34,866 bases of DNA, taken from assembly GCF_016901035.1 (NCBI RefSeq), contig NZ_JAFEUF010000036.1, positions 8,033-42,898 on the forward strand, in the 5' to 3' direction. Made by a program: the position numbers and the translations under genes. The notes below the pieces were generated by a model. It did not search any database, was not told the origin of the DNA, and saw nothing but the letters and a program-made list of their open reading frames with translations. Numbering within the stretch: position 1 is the stretch's first letter; each line of letters opens with the position of its first letter. This DNA is from Streptomyces durocortorensis (GTDB lineage: Bacteria > Actinomycetota > Actinomycetes > Streptomycetales > Streptomycetaceae). Below, one piece after another: positions 19,274 to 27,121 of this stretch.

Positions 19274-20569
19274 ATGACGGACACAGGTGCGGTGGGGATG
19301 GTGCGGGTGACCGGTCAGGGGGCGGGCCGCCGGGCGAGCCGGTTGCTCCACGGGGCCCGGGAGGCGCGGCTGACGGGGGCGCCGTCCGCTGTCGTGCCCC
19401 GGGCGGAGATCGACGCCTCCTGGGACCGGGTCATGCGCAGCGGCATCGACCCCGACCAGTCGCCGGAGAGCGAGCTGCTGGAGGCGGACGAGATCGAGCA
19501 CCGCCGCCGCAGTACGGCGCTCGGCGAACTGATGCCGTTACTGCGGGCGGGACTGGCCTCGATCGCGGACGCCGCGCAGCAGATCATGGTGGTGACCGAC
19601 ACCGAGGGCCGGGTGCTGTGGCGGCAGGGCAACACGGGGGTGCTGCGCCGGGCCCACGACATCTGCCTGGAGGAGGGGGCGGCCTGGGCCGAGGCGGCGA
19701 CCGGGACGAACGCGATCGGGACGGCGCTGGCCGCCCGGATCCCCGTCCAGGTCCACTCGGCCGAGCACTTCATCCGGGCGCTGCACAGCTGGACCTGCGC
19801 GGCGGCCCCGGTGCGCGATCCGCGCGACGGGCGGCTGATCGGGATCGTCGACATCAGCGGGCCCGCGTCCACCTTCCATCCGGCGACGCTGGCCCTGGTC
19901 GACTCGGTGGCCCGGCTCGCCGAGGGCGAGATCCGCATCCGCCATCTGGCGGAGATCGAGCGGCTGCGCGCGGTGGCCGCGCCGATCCTGTGCCGGATCG
20001 GCGGGCGGGCGCTGGCGGTGGACGTGCACGGGCGGCTGGCGGCGGTGACCGGGATGCCGCCGGTGGACCGGCTGCCGCTGCCGAAGTCCCTGCGGCCGGG
20101 TCCGGTGTGGCTGCCCTCGCTCGGCATGTGCCGGGTCGAGCCGCTGCCGGGCGGCTGGCTGGTGCAGGTGGACGAGGGCGGGGCGCCGGGGGCGCCGCGC
20201 CGGGTGGTGCTGGACCTGAGCCGGCCACGGGCGCTCGCGGTGCATCTGACCGGGCCGCTGGGCAGCGTGAAGCAGCGGCTCTCGCCGCGCCACGCGGAGC
20301 TGCTGTACGCGCTGGCGGTGCACCGGCAGGGACGGACGGCCTCGGAGCTGGCGCGGGACATCTTCGGGGACGCGACCCGGACGGTGACGGTCCGGGCCGA
20401 GATCTCCCGGCTGCGGCGTCGTCTGGCGGAGGTCCTGGCCCACCGCCCGTACCGCTTCGGGGACGGGGTGGAGGTGGAGGTGATCCACCCGGAGCACGGG
20501 GCGGATCTGCTGCCGCACTCCCTGGCGCCGGTGGTGACGGAGGCCCGCGGGGCGGCGCGGGCCACCTGA
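19274..20569 (+). CDS. GAF-domain transcriptional regulator with C-terminal winged helix
   Basis: 431 residues, ATG 19274. N-terminal part is like the sensor half of AcoR-type activators: PRAEIDASWDRVMRSGIDPDQ (residues ~44-64), then a GAF domain ~100-220 (QQIMVVTDTEGRVLWRQGN, WAEAATGTNAIGTALAARIPVQVHSAEHF, TCAAAPVRDPRDGRLIGIVDISG). It lacks the AAA+ sigma-54 interaction domain (no GAFTGA, no Walker A). Instead the C-terminus has a winged-helix-like region about 335-400 (SPRHAELLYALAVHRQGRTASELARDIFGD, TVTVRAEISRLRRRLAEVL). So it is a one-component regulator with an AcoR-like sensor. Such proteins in actinobacteria often sit beside aldehyde or alcohol dehydrogenase genes, which are not in this window. 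The operator candidate is at 19167-19185. Confidence 0.82.
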   Translation: MTDTGAVGMVRVTGQGAGRRASRLLHGAREARLTGAPSAVVPRAEIDASWDRVMRSGIDPDQSPESELLEADEIEHRRRSTALGELMPLLRAGLASIADAAQQIMVVTDTEGRVLWRQGNTGVLRRAHDICLEEGAAWAEAATGTNAIGTALAARIPVQVHSAEHFIRALHSWTCAAAPVRDPRDGRLIGIVDISGPASTFHPATLALVDSVARLAEGEIRIRHLAEIERLRAVAAPILCRIGGRALAVDVHGRLAAVTGMPPVDRLPLPKSLRPGPVWLPSLGMCRVEPLPGGWLVQVDEGGAPGAPRRVVLDLSRPRALAVHLTGPLGSVKQRLSPRHAELLYALAVHRQGRTASELARDIFGDATRTVTVRAEISRLRRRLAEVLAHRPYRFGDGVEVEVIHPEHGADLLPHSLAPVVTEARGAARAT

Positions 20570-20617
20570 GCGGGGTCGCCGTGCGCCGATAGGCGGCTCC
20601 ATGGTTTTCTGGCCGTC

Positions 20618-21214
20618 ATGAGCGACAACCCGCAGCCCGCAGCGCCGACCACCGAGGTGACCGTCTGGTCGCTGGAGCAGACCTCGCCCGCCGATCTCCG
20701 TCCGGCCGTCGAGCCGGAGGGCGATATCCGCGTCGTCCGGTCCGAGGTGGTGCTGCCGGAGTTCAGCCGGTTCCTCTACTCCGCCGTGGGCGGCGACATC
20801 CACTGGACCGACCGGCTGGGCCTGACGTACGCCCAGTGGGAGGAGGCCCTGCGGCGGCCCGGGGCGGAGACCTGGGTGGCGTACGCGAACGGGACGCCGG
20901 CCGGGTACGTCGAGCTGGACCCGCAGGACGACGGCGTGGTCGAGATCATGTACTTCGGGCTGATCCCGGCGTTCCGGGGGCGGCGGATCGGCGGCCATCT
21001 GCTCAGTCACGGGGTGGCGCGCGCCTGGGACCTGGCGGAGCGCTGGCCGGAGCGGCCGGAGACGAAGCGCGTGTGGCTGCACACCTGCTCGAAGGACGGC
21101 CCCCACGCGATGGACAACTACCTGCGGCGCGGCTTCCGGCTCTTCGACACGAAGATCGAGGTGGAGCCGGACGTGGCGACGCCGGGCCCGTGGCCCGGGG
21201 CGTACACCTCCTGA
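20618..21214 (+). CDS. GNAT-family N-acetyltransferase
   Basis: 198 residues, ATG 20618. GNAT fold: WVAYANGTPAGYVELDPQDDGVVEIMYFGLIPAFRGRRIGGHLLSHGVARAW. RGRRIGG is the pyrophosphate-binding R/Q-x-x-G-x-G/A loop of acetyl-CoA binding (~residues 118-124). Late motif KRVWLHTCSKDGPHAMDNYLRRGFRLFDTK. Acceptor unknown. The C-terminus is encoded by the first unit of a 15-bp tandem repeat that starts at the stop codon region (21207). Confidence 0.87.
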   Translation: MSDNPQPAAPTTEVTVWSLEQTSPADLRPAVEPEGDIRVVRSEVVLPEFSRFLYSAVGGDIHWTDRLGLTYAQWEEALRRPGAETWVAYANGTPAGYVELDPQDDGVVEIMYFGLIPAFRGRRIGGHLLSHGVARAWDLAERWPERPETKRVWLHTCSKDGPHAMDNYLRRGFRLFDTKIEVEPDVATPGPWPGAYTS

Positions 21215-21266
21215 CGATCGGCCTCCTGACCACCGGCCTCCTGACCACCGAACTCCTGACCATCGG
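21207..21266 (+). repeat. Four tandem 15-bp repeats containing in-frame stops
   Basis: Units of CCTCCTGACCACCGG type at 21207, 21222, 21237 and 21252. The TGA in the first unit is the stop of the GNAT gene; the unit length keeps the other three TGAs in the same frame. Confidence 0.9.
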
Positions 21267-21394
21267 GTGTTTTGTCGCCAATGCCCGTGCCGCACTCCGT
21301 GACCGGCGCCACATCGTCCCATCTTTCGAGACTCAGCCGTCCACATAGCGGATAGTGGTGGACTGCCCCGAGATGCGCGTGACACGCTTCCGTC

Positions 21395-21478
21395 ATGTCT
21401 GGAACTGGAATTGCCTTGGTGAGTCGACGCCACGTCGACCTCGGCCGCATGTCCAGCGCCATCTGTCCGGCGAGCTGA
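21395..21478 (+). CDS. Leader peptide upstream of sulfite reductase operon
   Basis: 27-residue ORF, MSGTGIALVSRRHVDLGR followed by MSSAICPAS and TGA (GTG at residue 9 is another possible start). The segment SRRHVDLGRMSSAIC is one I recall from streptomycete putative leader peptides found in front of sulfur-assimilation genes. It has a single Cys codon four codons before the stop. The stop lies 115 bases before sirA, and a hairpin (21522-21551) sits between. Likely a regulatory uORF that senses cysteine or another sulfur signal during translation. The conserved sequence supports it; the mechanism is inference. Confidence 0.7.
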   Translation: MSGTGIALVSRRHVDLGRMSSAICPAS

Positions 21479-21521
21479 CAGCACCAGCACCGCCGCATCT
21501 CTCTTACCTCTGATCCGCCCC

Positions 21522-21551
21522 GCGCACCGCCGCGCCTCAGCGCGAGTGCGC
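21522..21551 (+). promoter_or_regulatory. Candidate attenuator hairpin before sirA
   Basis: Outer arms GCGCAC (21522-21527) and GTGCGC (21546-21551), inner stem GCGC-CTCA-GCGC (21532-21543), with small internal bulges. No T-tract follows, so action through Rho or translation would be needed. Lies 43 bases after the leader stop and 42 bases before the sirA ATG. Confidence 0.5.
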
Positions 21552-21593
21552 CGCTCAGAGCCGCCCTCCCGCAGTCCCGAAGGACGTATTGCC

Positions 21594-23291
21594 ATGGCCG
21601 CTACCCCGGAACAGCCTGCGACCGCCACGCCCCGCCGCAAGGCCGGACGCCACCGTGGTGAAGGTCAGTGGGCCGTGGGCCACCACACGCCCCTCAATGG
21701 GAACGAGCAGTTCAAGAAGGACGACGACGGTCTCAACGTGCGGACACGTATTGAGACGATCTACTCCAAGCGCGGTTTCGACTCCATCGACCCGAACGAC
21801 CTGCGCGGACGCATGCGCTGGTGGGGTCTTTACACCCAGCGCAAGCCCGGCATCGACGGCGGCAAGACGGCCGTGCTGGAGCCGGAGGAGCTGGACGACA
21901 AGTTCTTCATGCTGCGCGTCCGGATCGACGGCGGCCGGCTGACCACGCAGCAGCTGCGGGTGATCGGTGAGATCTCCCAGGAGTTCGCGCGCGGGACCGC
22001 CGACCTCACCGACCGGCAGAACGTGCAGTACCACTGGATCCGCATCGAGGACGTGCCGGAGATCTGGCGGCGGCTGGAAGAGGTGGGCCTCTCCACCACC
22101 GAGGCCTGCGGTGACACGCCCCGCGTCATCCTCGGCTCCCCCGTCGCGGGCATCGCCGAGAACGAGATCATCGACGGCTCCCCCGCGATCGACGAGATCC
22201 AGCGCCGCTTCATCGGCAACCCCGACTTCTCCAACCTGCCCCGCAAGTTCAAGTCGGCGGTCTCCGGCTCCCCGAACCTGGACGTGGCGCACGAGATCAA
22301 CGACATCGCCTTCGTCGGCGTGAACCACCCGGAGCACGGCCCCGGCTTCGACCTCTGGGTCGGCGGCGGGCTCTCCACCAACCCCAAGCTCGGGGTGCGG
22401 CTCGGCGCGTGGGTGCCGCTGGACGAGGTGCCGGACGTGTACGGCGGGGTCATCGGGATCTTCCGCGACTACGGCTACCGGCGGCTGCGCACCCGTGCCC
22501 GGCTGAAGTTCCTGGTCGCGGACTGGGGCGCGGAGAAGTTCCGTCAGATTCTCGAGGACGAGTACCTCCAGCGGAAGCTGGTCGACGGGCCCGCGCCCGA
22601 GCAGCCCGCCCAGACCTGGCGCGACCACCTCGGGGTGCACCGGCAGAAGGACGGCCGCTTCTACGTCGGCTTCGCCGCGCGGGTGGGCCGGGTCGACGGC
22701 TCCACCCTCACCAAGATCGCCGAGGTGGCCGAGGAGCACGGCTCCGGCCGGGTGCGGACCACCGCCGAGCAGAAGATGATCGTGCTGGACGTGGCCGAGG
22801 ATCAGGTCGACTCCCTGGTCGCCGGCCTGGAGGCGCTGGACCTCAAGGTCACGCCGTCCCCGTTCCGGCGCGGCACGATGGCCTGCACCGGCATCGAGTT
22901 CTGCAAGCTGGCGATCGTCGAGACGAAGGCGCGCGGCGCATCGCTCATCGACGAACTGGAGCGCCGCATCCCGGAGTTCGACCACCCGATCACCATCAAC
23001 ATCAACGGCTGCCCGAACGCCTGCGCCCGTATCCAGGTCGCGGACATCGGTCTCAAGGGCCAGCTGATGCTGGACGAGAACGGCGAGCAGGTCGAGGGCT
23101 ACCAGGTGCACCTCGGCGGCGCGCTCGGCCTGGAGGCCGGGTTCGGCCGCAAGGTCCGCGGCCTGAAGGTCACCTCCGCCGAACTGCCGGACTACGTCGA
23201 GCGGGTGCTCGGCAAGTTCCAGGAGGAGCGCGAGGACGGCGAGCGCTTCGCGACCTGGGCGGCGCGCGCCAGTGCGGAGTCGCTGTCATGA
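21594..23291 (+). CDS. sirA: Ferredoxin-dependent sulfite reductase, siroheme/4Fe-4S
   Basis: 565 residues, ATG 21594 with GAAGGA upstream. Reduces sulfite to sulfide with six electrons. Two nitrite/sulfite reductase half-domains plus siroheme domains: FFMLRVRIDGGRLTTQQLR and DLTDRQNVQYHWIRIEDVP (first half, ~97-160), FYVGFAARVGRV and RTTAEQKMIVLDV (second half). The cluster/siroheme cysteines are Cys431 and Cys437 (ACTGIEFC) and Cys473 and Cys477 (NGCPNAC). This is the one-polypeptide, ferredoxin-type enzyme of actinobacteria, which is close to nitrite reductase NirA; the sulfur operon context decides for sulfite. First full gene of the operon; its stop overlaps the cysX start (ATGA). Siroheme would be supplied via the chelatase at the operon end. 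Confidence 0.95.
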   Translation: MAATPEQPATATPRRKAGRHRGEGQWAVGHHTPLNGNEQFKKDDDGLNVRTRIETIYSKRGFDSIDPNDLRGRMRWWGLYTQRKPGIDGGKTAVLEPEELDDKFFMLRVRIDGGRLTTQQLRVIGEISQEFARGTADLTDRQNVQYHWIRIEDVPEIWRRLEEVGLSTTEACGDTPRVILGSPVAGIAENEIIDGSPAIDEIQRRFIGNPDFSNLPRKFKSAVSGSPNLDVAHEINDIAFVGVNHPEHGPGFDLWVGGGLSTNPKLGVRLGAWVPLDEVPDVYGGVIGIFRDYGYRRLRTRARLKFLVADWGAEKFRQILEDEYLQRKLVDGPAPEQPAQTWRDHLGVHRQKDGRFYVGFAARVGRVDGSTLTKIAEVAEEHGSGRVRTTAEQKMIVLDVAEDQVDSLVAGLEALDLKVTPSPFRRGTMACTGIEFCKLAIVETKARGASLIDELERRIPEFDHPITININGCPNACARIQVADIGLKGQLMLDENGEQVEGYQVHLGGALGLEAGFGRKVRGLKVTSAELPDYVERVLGKFQEEREDGERFATWAARASAESLS

Positions 23292-23467
23292 GCGAACGAG
23301 CCGCCCCGTTCTACTGCCCGTACTGCGGCGACGAGGACCTGCGCCCCAACGAGACCGGTCACGGCGCCTGGGAATGTGCTTCCTGCAACCGCGCGTTCCA
23401 GCTGAAGTTCCTGGGTCTGCTGACCCGGGGCGTGCAGCGCAACGACGGTGAAGGGGACGCGATATGA
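23288..23467 (+). CDS. cysX: CysX-like small CxxC-CxxC protein
   Basis: 59 residues, ATG 23288 overlapping the sirA stop by four bases, and its own stop overlapping the cysH start. Four cysteines in two pairs, Cys10/Cys13 (YCPYCGDED) and Cys30/Cys33 (ECASCNRAF), 16 residues apart, as in zinc ribbons or rubredoxin-like sites. In Corynebacterium glutamicum a small gene cysX in the fpr2-cysIXHDNYZ cluster sits at this place and was proposed as an electron carrier for sulfite reductase. Four cysteines in this spacing fit one zinc or one iron atom, so a redox or a structural role is open. Translational coupling to both neighbours suggests equimolar production. Confidence 0.8.
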   Translation: MSERAAPFYCPYCGDEDLRPNETGHGAWECASCNRAFQLKFLGLLTRGVQRNDGEGDAI

Positions 23468-24180
23468 CGGACACTCTGCTGAGCGGAGAGCTGACCGACG
23501 AGGAGCTCCGGGAGCTGGCCGAGCGGGCCGGACGGGAGCTGGAGGACGCCTCCGCCATCGAGATCCTGACGTGGGCGACCGACGCCTTCGGGCCGCGCTT
23601 CTGCGTCACCTCCTCGATGGAGGACGCCGTGGTCGCGCACCTGGCCTCCCGGGTGCTGCCGGGCGTGGACGTGGTCTTCCTGGACACCGGCTACCACTTC
23701 CCGGAGACCATCGGCACCCGGGACGCGGTCGACGCGGTGATGGACGTCAACGTCATCACGATCACCCCGCGCCAGACCGTCGCCGAACAGGACGCGGAGC
23801 ACGGCGAGAAGCTGCACGACCGGAACCCCGACCTGTGCTGCGCGCTGCGCAAGGTCAAGCCGTTGGAGGACGGCCTGACCGCGTACGCCGCGTGGGCGAC
23901 GGGGCTGCGCCGTGACGAGTCGCCGACCCGGGCGAACACCCCGGTCGTCGGCTGGGACGCCAAGCGCCGCAAGGTGAAGGTCTCCCCCATCGCCCGCTGG
24001 ACCCAGGACGACGTGGACGCCTACGTCGCCGAGCACGGGGTGCTCACCAACCCGCTGCTGATGGACGGTTACGCCTCCGTCGGCTGCGCGCCCTGCACCC
24101 TCCGGGTGCTGGAGGGCGAGGACGCACGGGCCGGCCGCTGGGCCGGACGCGGTAAGACCGAATGCGGGCTGCACGGCTGA
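23464..24180 (+). CDS. cysH: Adenylyl-sulfate (APS/PAPS) reductase
   Basis: 238 residues, ATG 23464. Reduces activated sulfate to sulfite with thioredoxin-type electrons. PP-loop family core: VTSSMEDAVVAHL (P-loop-like), VVFLDTGYHFPETIGT. Cysteines for a 4Fe-4S cluster are present as Cys125-Cys126 (DLCCALRK) and Cys208/Cys211 (VGCAPCT), and the catalytic Cys234 is in the C-terminal KTECGLHG. The CC...CxxC set is the mark of APS-type reductases and is missing from PAPS reductases of the E. coli type. WTQDDVDAYVAEHGV is a usual family segment. Between cysX (4-base overlap) and cysC (23-base gap). Confidence 0.95.
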   Translation: MTDTLLSGELTDEELRELAERAGRELEDASAIEILTWATDAFGPRFCVTSSMEDAVVAHLASRVLPGVDVVFLDTGYHFPETIGTRDAVDAVMDVNVITITPRQTVAEQDAEHGEKLHDRNPDLCCALRKVKPLEDGLTAYAAWATGLRRDESPTRANTPVVGWDAKRRKVKVSPIARWTQDDVDAYVAEHGVLTNPLLMDGYASVGCAPCTLRVLEGEDARAGRWAGRGKTECGLHG

Positions 24181-24203
24181 TGACGACTGATCAGGAGAGT
24201 TCG

Positions 24204-24749
24204 ATGAGCGTGACGGAGACGGGAGCCACGATCTGGCTCACCGGTCTGCCGAGCGCGGGCAAGACCACCATCGCGTACGAGCTGGCGGGCCGGCTGCGGA
24301 CCGAGGGCCACAAGGTGGAGGTGCTCGACGGCGACGAGATCCGCGAGTTCCTCTCGGCGGGCCTCGGCTTCTCCCGTGAGGACCGGCACACCAACGTGGC
24401 CCGGATCGGCTTCGTCGCCGAACTGCTCGCCGCCAACGGGGTGAAGGTGCTGGTCCCCGTCATCGCCCCGTTCGCCGACAGCCGCGAGGCCGTCCGCAAG
24501 CGGCACGCCACCGAGTCCACCACCTACCTGGAGGTGCACGTCGCAACCCCCGTCGAGGTGTGCTCCGTACGCGATGTGAAGGGCCTTTACGCCAAGCAGG
24601 CGGCGGGCGAGATCAGCGGGCTCACCGGGGTCGACGACCCCTACGAGGCGCCCGAATCGCCCGACCTGCGGATCGAGTCGCACCAGCAGACCGTGCAGGA
24701 GTCAGCGGCGGCGCTCCACGCGCTGCTCACCGAGAGGGGCCTGGCGTGA
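24204..24749 (+). CDS. cysC: Adenylyl-sulfate kinase
   Basis: 181 residues, ATG 24204 with CAGGAGAG upstream (ATG 24180, overlapping the cysH stop, is less likely). Phosphorylates APS to PAPS. P-loop GLPSAGKT at residues 14-21, then LDGDEIREFLSAGLGFSREDRHTNVARIGFVA, with the conserved DGD and DRxxNxxRIG segments that bind APS, and VPVIAPFADSREAVRK. Complete length. The stop overlaps the cysD GTG start (GTGA), so the two are translationally coupled. PAPS would be for sulfotransferases, or for the reductase if that enzyme accepts PAPS. Confidence 0.95.
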   Translation: MSVTETGATIWLTGLPSAGKTTIAYELAGRLRTEGHKVEVLDGDEIREFLSAGLGFSREDRHTNVARIGFVAELLAANGVKVLVPVIAPFADSREAVRKRHATESTTYLEVHVATPVEVCSVRDVKGLYAKQAAGEISGLTGVDDPYEAPESPDLRIESHQQTVQESAAALHALLTERGLA

Positions 24750-25684
24750 GTGCCGTCACCACCACCGTGTCCGAGGACACCGCGAACCCGTACGCGCTCA
24801 GCCACCTGGACTCCCTGGAGTCCGAGGCGGTCCACATCTTCCGTGAGGTGGCGGGTGAGTTCGAGCGGCCGGTGATCCTGTTCTCCGGCGGCAAGGACTC
24901 CATCGTGATGCTGCACCTGGCGCTGAAGGCGTTCGCGCCCGCGCCGGTGCCGTTCACGCTGCTGCACGTGGACACCGGGCACAACTTCCCCGAGGTCCTC
25001 GACTACCGCGACCGCACGGTGAAGAAGCACGGGCTGCGGCTGCACGTCGCCTCCGTGCAGGAGTACATCGACGCCGGGAAGCTCCGCGAGCGCCCCGACG
25101 GCACCCGCAACCCGCTCCAGACCGTGCCGCTGACCGAGGCGATCCAGCAGCACCGCTTCGACGCGGTGTTCGGCGGCGGCCGGCGCGACGAGGAGAAGGC
25201 GCGCGCCAAGGAGCGGGTCTTCTCGCTGCGCGACGAGTTCTCGCAGTGGGATCCGCGCCGCCAGCGCCCCGAGCTGTGGCAGCTGTACAACGGCCGGCAC
25301 GCCCCCGGCGAGCACGTCCGGGTCTTCCCGATCTCCAACTGGACCGAGCTGGACGTCTGGCAGTACATCGAGCGCGAGGGGATCGAGCTGCCGGAGATCT
25401 ACTTCGCCCACGAGCGCGAGGTGTTCAGCCGCAACGGCATGTGGCTGACCGCCGGCCACTGGGGCGGGCCCAAGGAGCACGAGTCCACCGAGACCCGTCT
25501 CGTGCGCTACCGCACGGTCGGCGACATGTCCTGCACCGGGGCCGTCGACTCCGACGCCACCACGCTGGACGCCGTGATCACCGAGATCGCCGCCTCCCGG
25601 CTCACCGAGCGGGGCGCGACCCGCGCCGACGACAAGATGTCCGAGGCCGCGATGGAAGACCGCAAGCGCGAGGGGTATTTCTAA
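24746..25684 (+). CDS. cysD: Sulfate adenylyltransferase small subunit
   Basis: 312 residues, GTG 24746, four-base overlap with cysC. Catalytic subunit of ATP sulfurylase, making APS from ATP and sulfate. PP-loop SGGKDS at residues 47-52, LLHVDTGHNFPEVLDYRD, then FGGGRRDEEKARAKERVFSLRD, YNGRHAPGEHVRVFPISNWTELDVWQYI and the C-terminal RYRTVGDMSCTGAVDSDA and EDRKREGYF, all standard for CysD. Works with the GTPase CysN, which starts one base after its stop. Confidence 0.97.
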   Translation: MSAVTTTVSEDTANPYALSHLDSLESEAVHIFREVAGEFERPVILFSGGKDSIVMLHLALKAFAPAPVPFTLLHVDTGHNFPEVLDYRDRTVKKHGLRLHVASVQEYIDAGKLRERPDGTRNPLQTVPLTEAIQQHRFDAVFGGGRRDEEKARAKERVFSLRDEFSQWDPRRQRPELWQLYNGRHAPGEHVRVFPISNWTELDVWQYIEREGIELPEIYFAHEREVFSRNGMWLTAGHWGGPKEHESTETRLVRYRTVGDMSCTGAVDSDATTLDAVITEIAASRLTERGATRADDKMSEAAMEDRKREGYF

Positions 25685-25685
25685 G

Positions 25686-27023
25686 ATGACCACGACTACC
25701 GAGCAGTTGTCGGCCACCACCCTGCTGCGCTTCGCCACCGCCGGGTCGGTCGACGACGGCAAGTCCACCCTCGTGGGCCGTCTGCTGCACGACTCCAAGT
25801 CGGTCCTCACCGACCAGCTGGAGGCCGTCGAGCAGGCCTCGCTCAGCCGCGGGCAGGAGGCACCGGACCTGGCGCTGCTGACCGACGGGCTGCGGGCCGA
25901 ACGCGAGCAGGGCATCACCATCGATGTCGCCTACCGCTACTTCGCCACCACCCGGCGGCGGTTCATCCTCGCCGACACCCCGGGCCATGTGCAGTACACC
26001 CGGAACATGGTCACCGGCGCCTCCACCGCCGAGCTGGCCGTGGTGCTGGTCGACGCCCGCAACGGGGTCGTCGAGCAGACCCGCCGGCACGCCGCCGTAG
26101 CGGCCCTGCTGCGCGTCCCGCACGTGGTGCTGGCGGTCAACAAGATGGACCTGGTCGACTACGCGGAGCCCGTGTTCGCCGCGATAGCCGAGGAGTTCAC
26201 CGCGTACGCCGCGTCCCTCGGCGTCCCGGAGATCACCGCGATCCCGATCTCGGCGCTGGCCGGGGACAATGTGGTCGAGCCGTCCGCGCACATGGACTGG
26301 TACGGCGGGCCGACCGTCCTGGAGCACCTGGAGACGGTCCCGGTCAGCCATGACCTCACCGCCTGCCACGCGCGCTTCCCCGTGCAGTACGTGATCCGCC
26401 CGCAGTCCGCCGAGCACCCCGACTACCGGGGGTACGCCGGTCAGATCGCCGCCGGGGTGTTCCGGGTCGGCGAACCCGTCTCCGTGCTCCCCTCCGGGCG
26501 TACGACCACGATCACCGGCATCGACGCGCTCGGCGAGAGCGTGGACATCGCCTGGGCGCCGCAGTCGGTGACGCTCCGGCTGGCCGACGACATCGACATC
26601 TCGCGCGGCGACCTGATCGCCCCCGCCGACGACGCCCCGCCGGTCACCCAGGACGTCGAAGCGACCGTCTGCCACGTCGCCGACCAGCCGCTCTCGGTGG
26701 GCCAGCGGGTGCTGCTCAAGCACACCACCCGCACGGTGAAGGCGATCGTCAAGGACATCCCGTCCCGGCTGACCCTGGACGACCTCTCCCAGCACCCGGC
26801 CCCCGGGCAGCTGGTCGCCAACGACATCGGCCGGGTCGTCGTACGCACCGCCGAGCCGCTCGCGCTCGACTCCTACGAGGACTCCCGGCGCACCGGCTCG
26901 TTCCTGCTGATCGACCCGGCGGACGGTACGACGCTGAGCGCCGGCATGGCGGGCGCCGCGTTCGCGGCGGTCGCCGAAGCCGTCGCGCAGGCCGCCGACG
27001 ACGACGCCGAGTGGGACTTCTGA
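25686..27023 (+). CDS. cysN: Sulfate adenylyltransferase GTPase subunit
   Basis: 445 residues, ATG 25686. EF-Tu-like GTPase that drives ATP sulfurylase. G1 GSVDDGKST at residues 20-28, EQGITIDVAYRYF (G2 region), DTPGH near 97 (G3), NKMD near 152 (G4), then two beta-barrel domains with VQYVIRP and RVVVRTAEPLALDSY. It ends in DDDAEWDF with no fused APS kinase domain, in keeping with the separate cysC. Last of the cys genes; a short ORF starts in its stop codon (TGATG) and the transporter genes follow after 231 bases. Confidence 0.97.
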   Translation: MTTTTEQLSATTLLRFATAGSVDDGKSTLVGRLLHDSKSVLTDQLEAVEQASLSRGQEAPDLALLTDGLRAEREQGITIDVAYRYFATTRRRFILADTPGHVQYTRNMVTGASTAELAVVLVDARNGVVEQTRRHAAVAALLRVPHVVLAVNKMDLVDYAEPVFAAIAEEFTAYAASLGVPEITAIPISALAGDNVVEPSAHMDWYGGPTVLEHLETVPVSHDLTACHARFPVQYVIRPQSAEHPDYRGYAGQIAAGVFRVGEPVSVLPSGRTTTITGIDALGESVDIAWAPQSVTLRLADDIDISRGDLIAPADDAPPVTQDVEATVCHVADQPLSVGQRVLLKHTTRTVKAIVKDIPSRLTLDDLSQHPAPGQLVANDIGRVVVRTAEPLALDSYEDSRRTGSFLLIDPADGTTLSAGMAGAAFAAVAEAVAQAADDDAEWDF

Positions 27024-27121
27024 TGGCCACCGACTTCTTCTCCTCCTTCGCGAAGGAGGGCGGCCGCGTGGGCAGCGGCGCCCTCGGCAGCGGTCAGGGA
27101 GGCGTGGGGCGATGTGCGTGA
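27023..27121 (+). CDS. Possible 32-residue ORF coupled to cysN
   Basis: ATG in the cysN stop (TGATG), reading MATDFFSSFAKEGGRVGSG and ending in VGRCA. It is overlapped out of frame by a second ORF at 27112-27207 (MCVMTYAHRSRAP...) that has GGGAGG about ten bases upstream. Neither is recognised. Together they nearly fill the 231-base gap before ssuA. They may be coupling or leader ORFs or may be meaningless; codon use cannot decide. Confidence 0.3.
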   Translation: MATDFFSSFAKEGGRVGSGALGSGQGGVGRCA

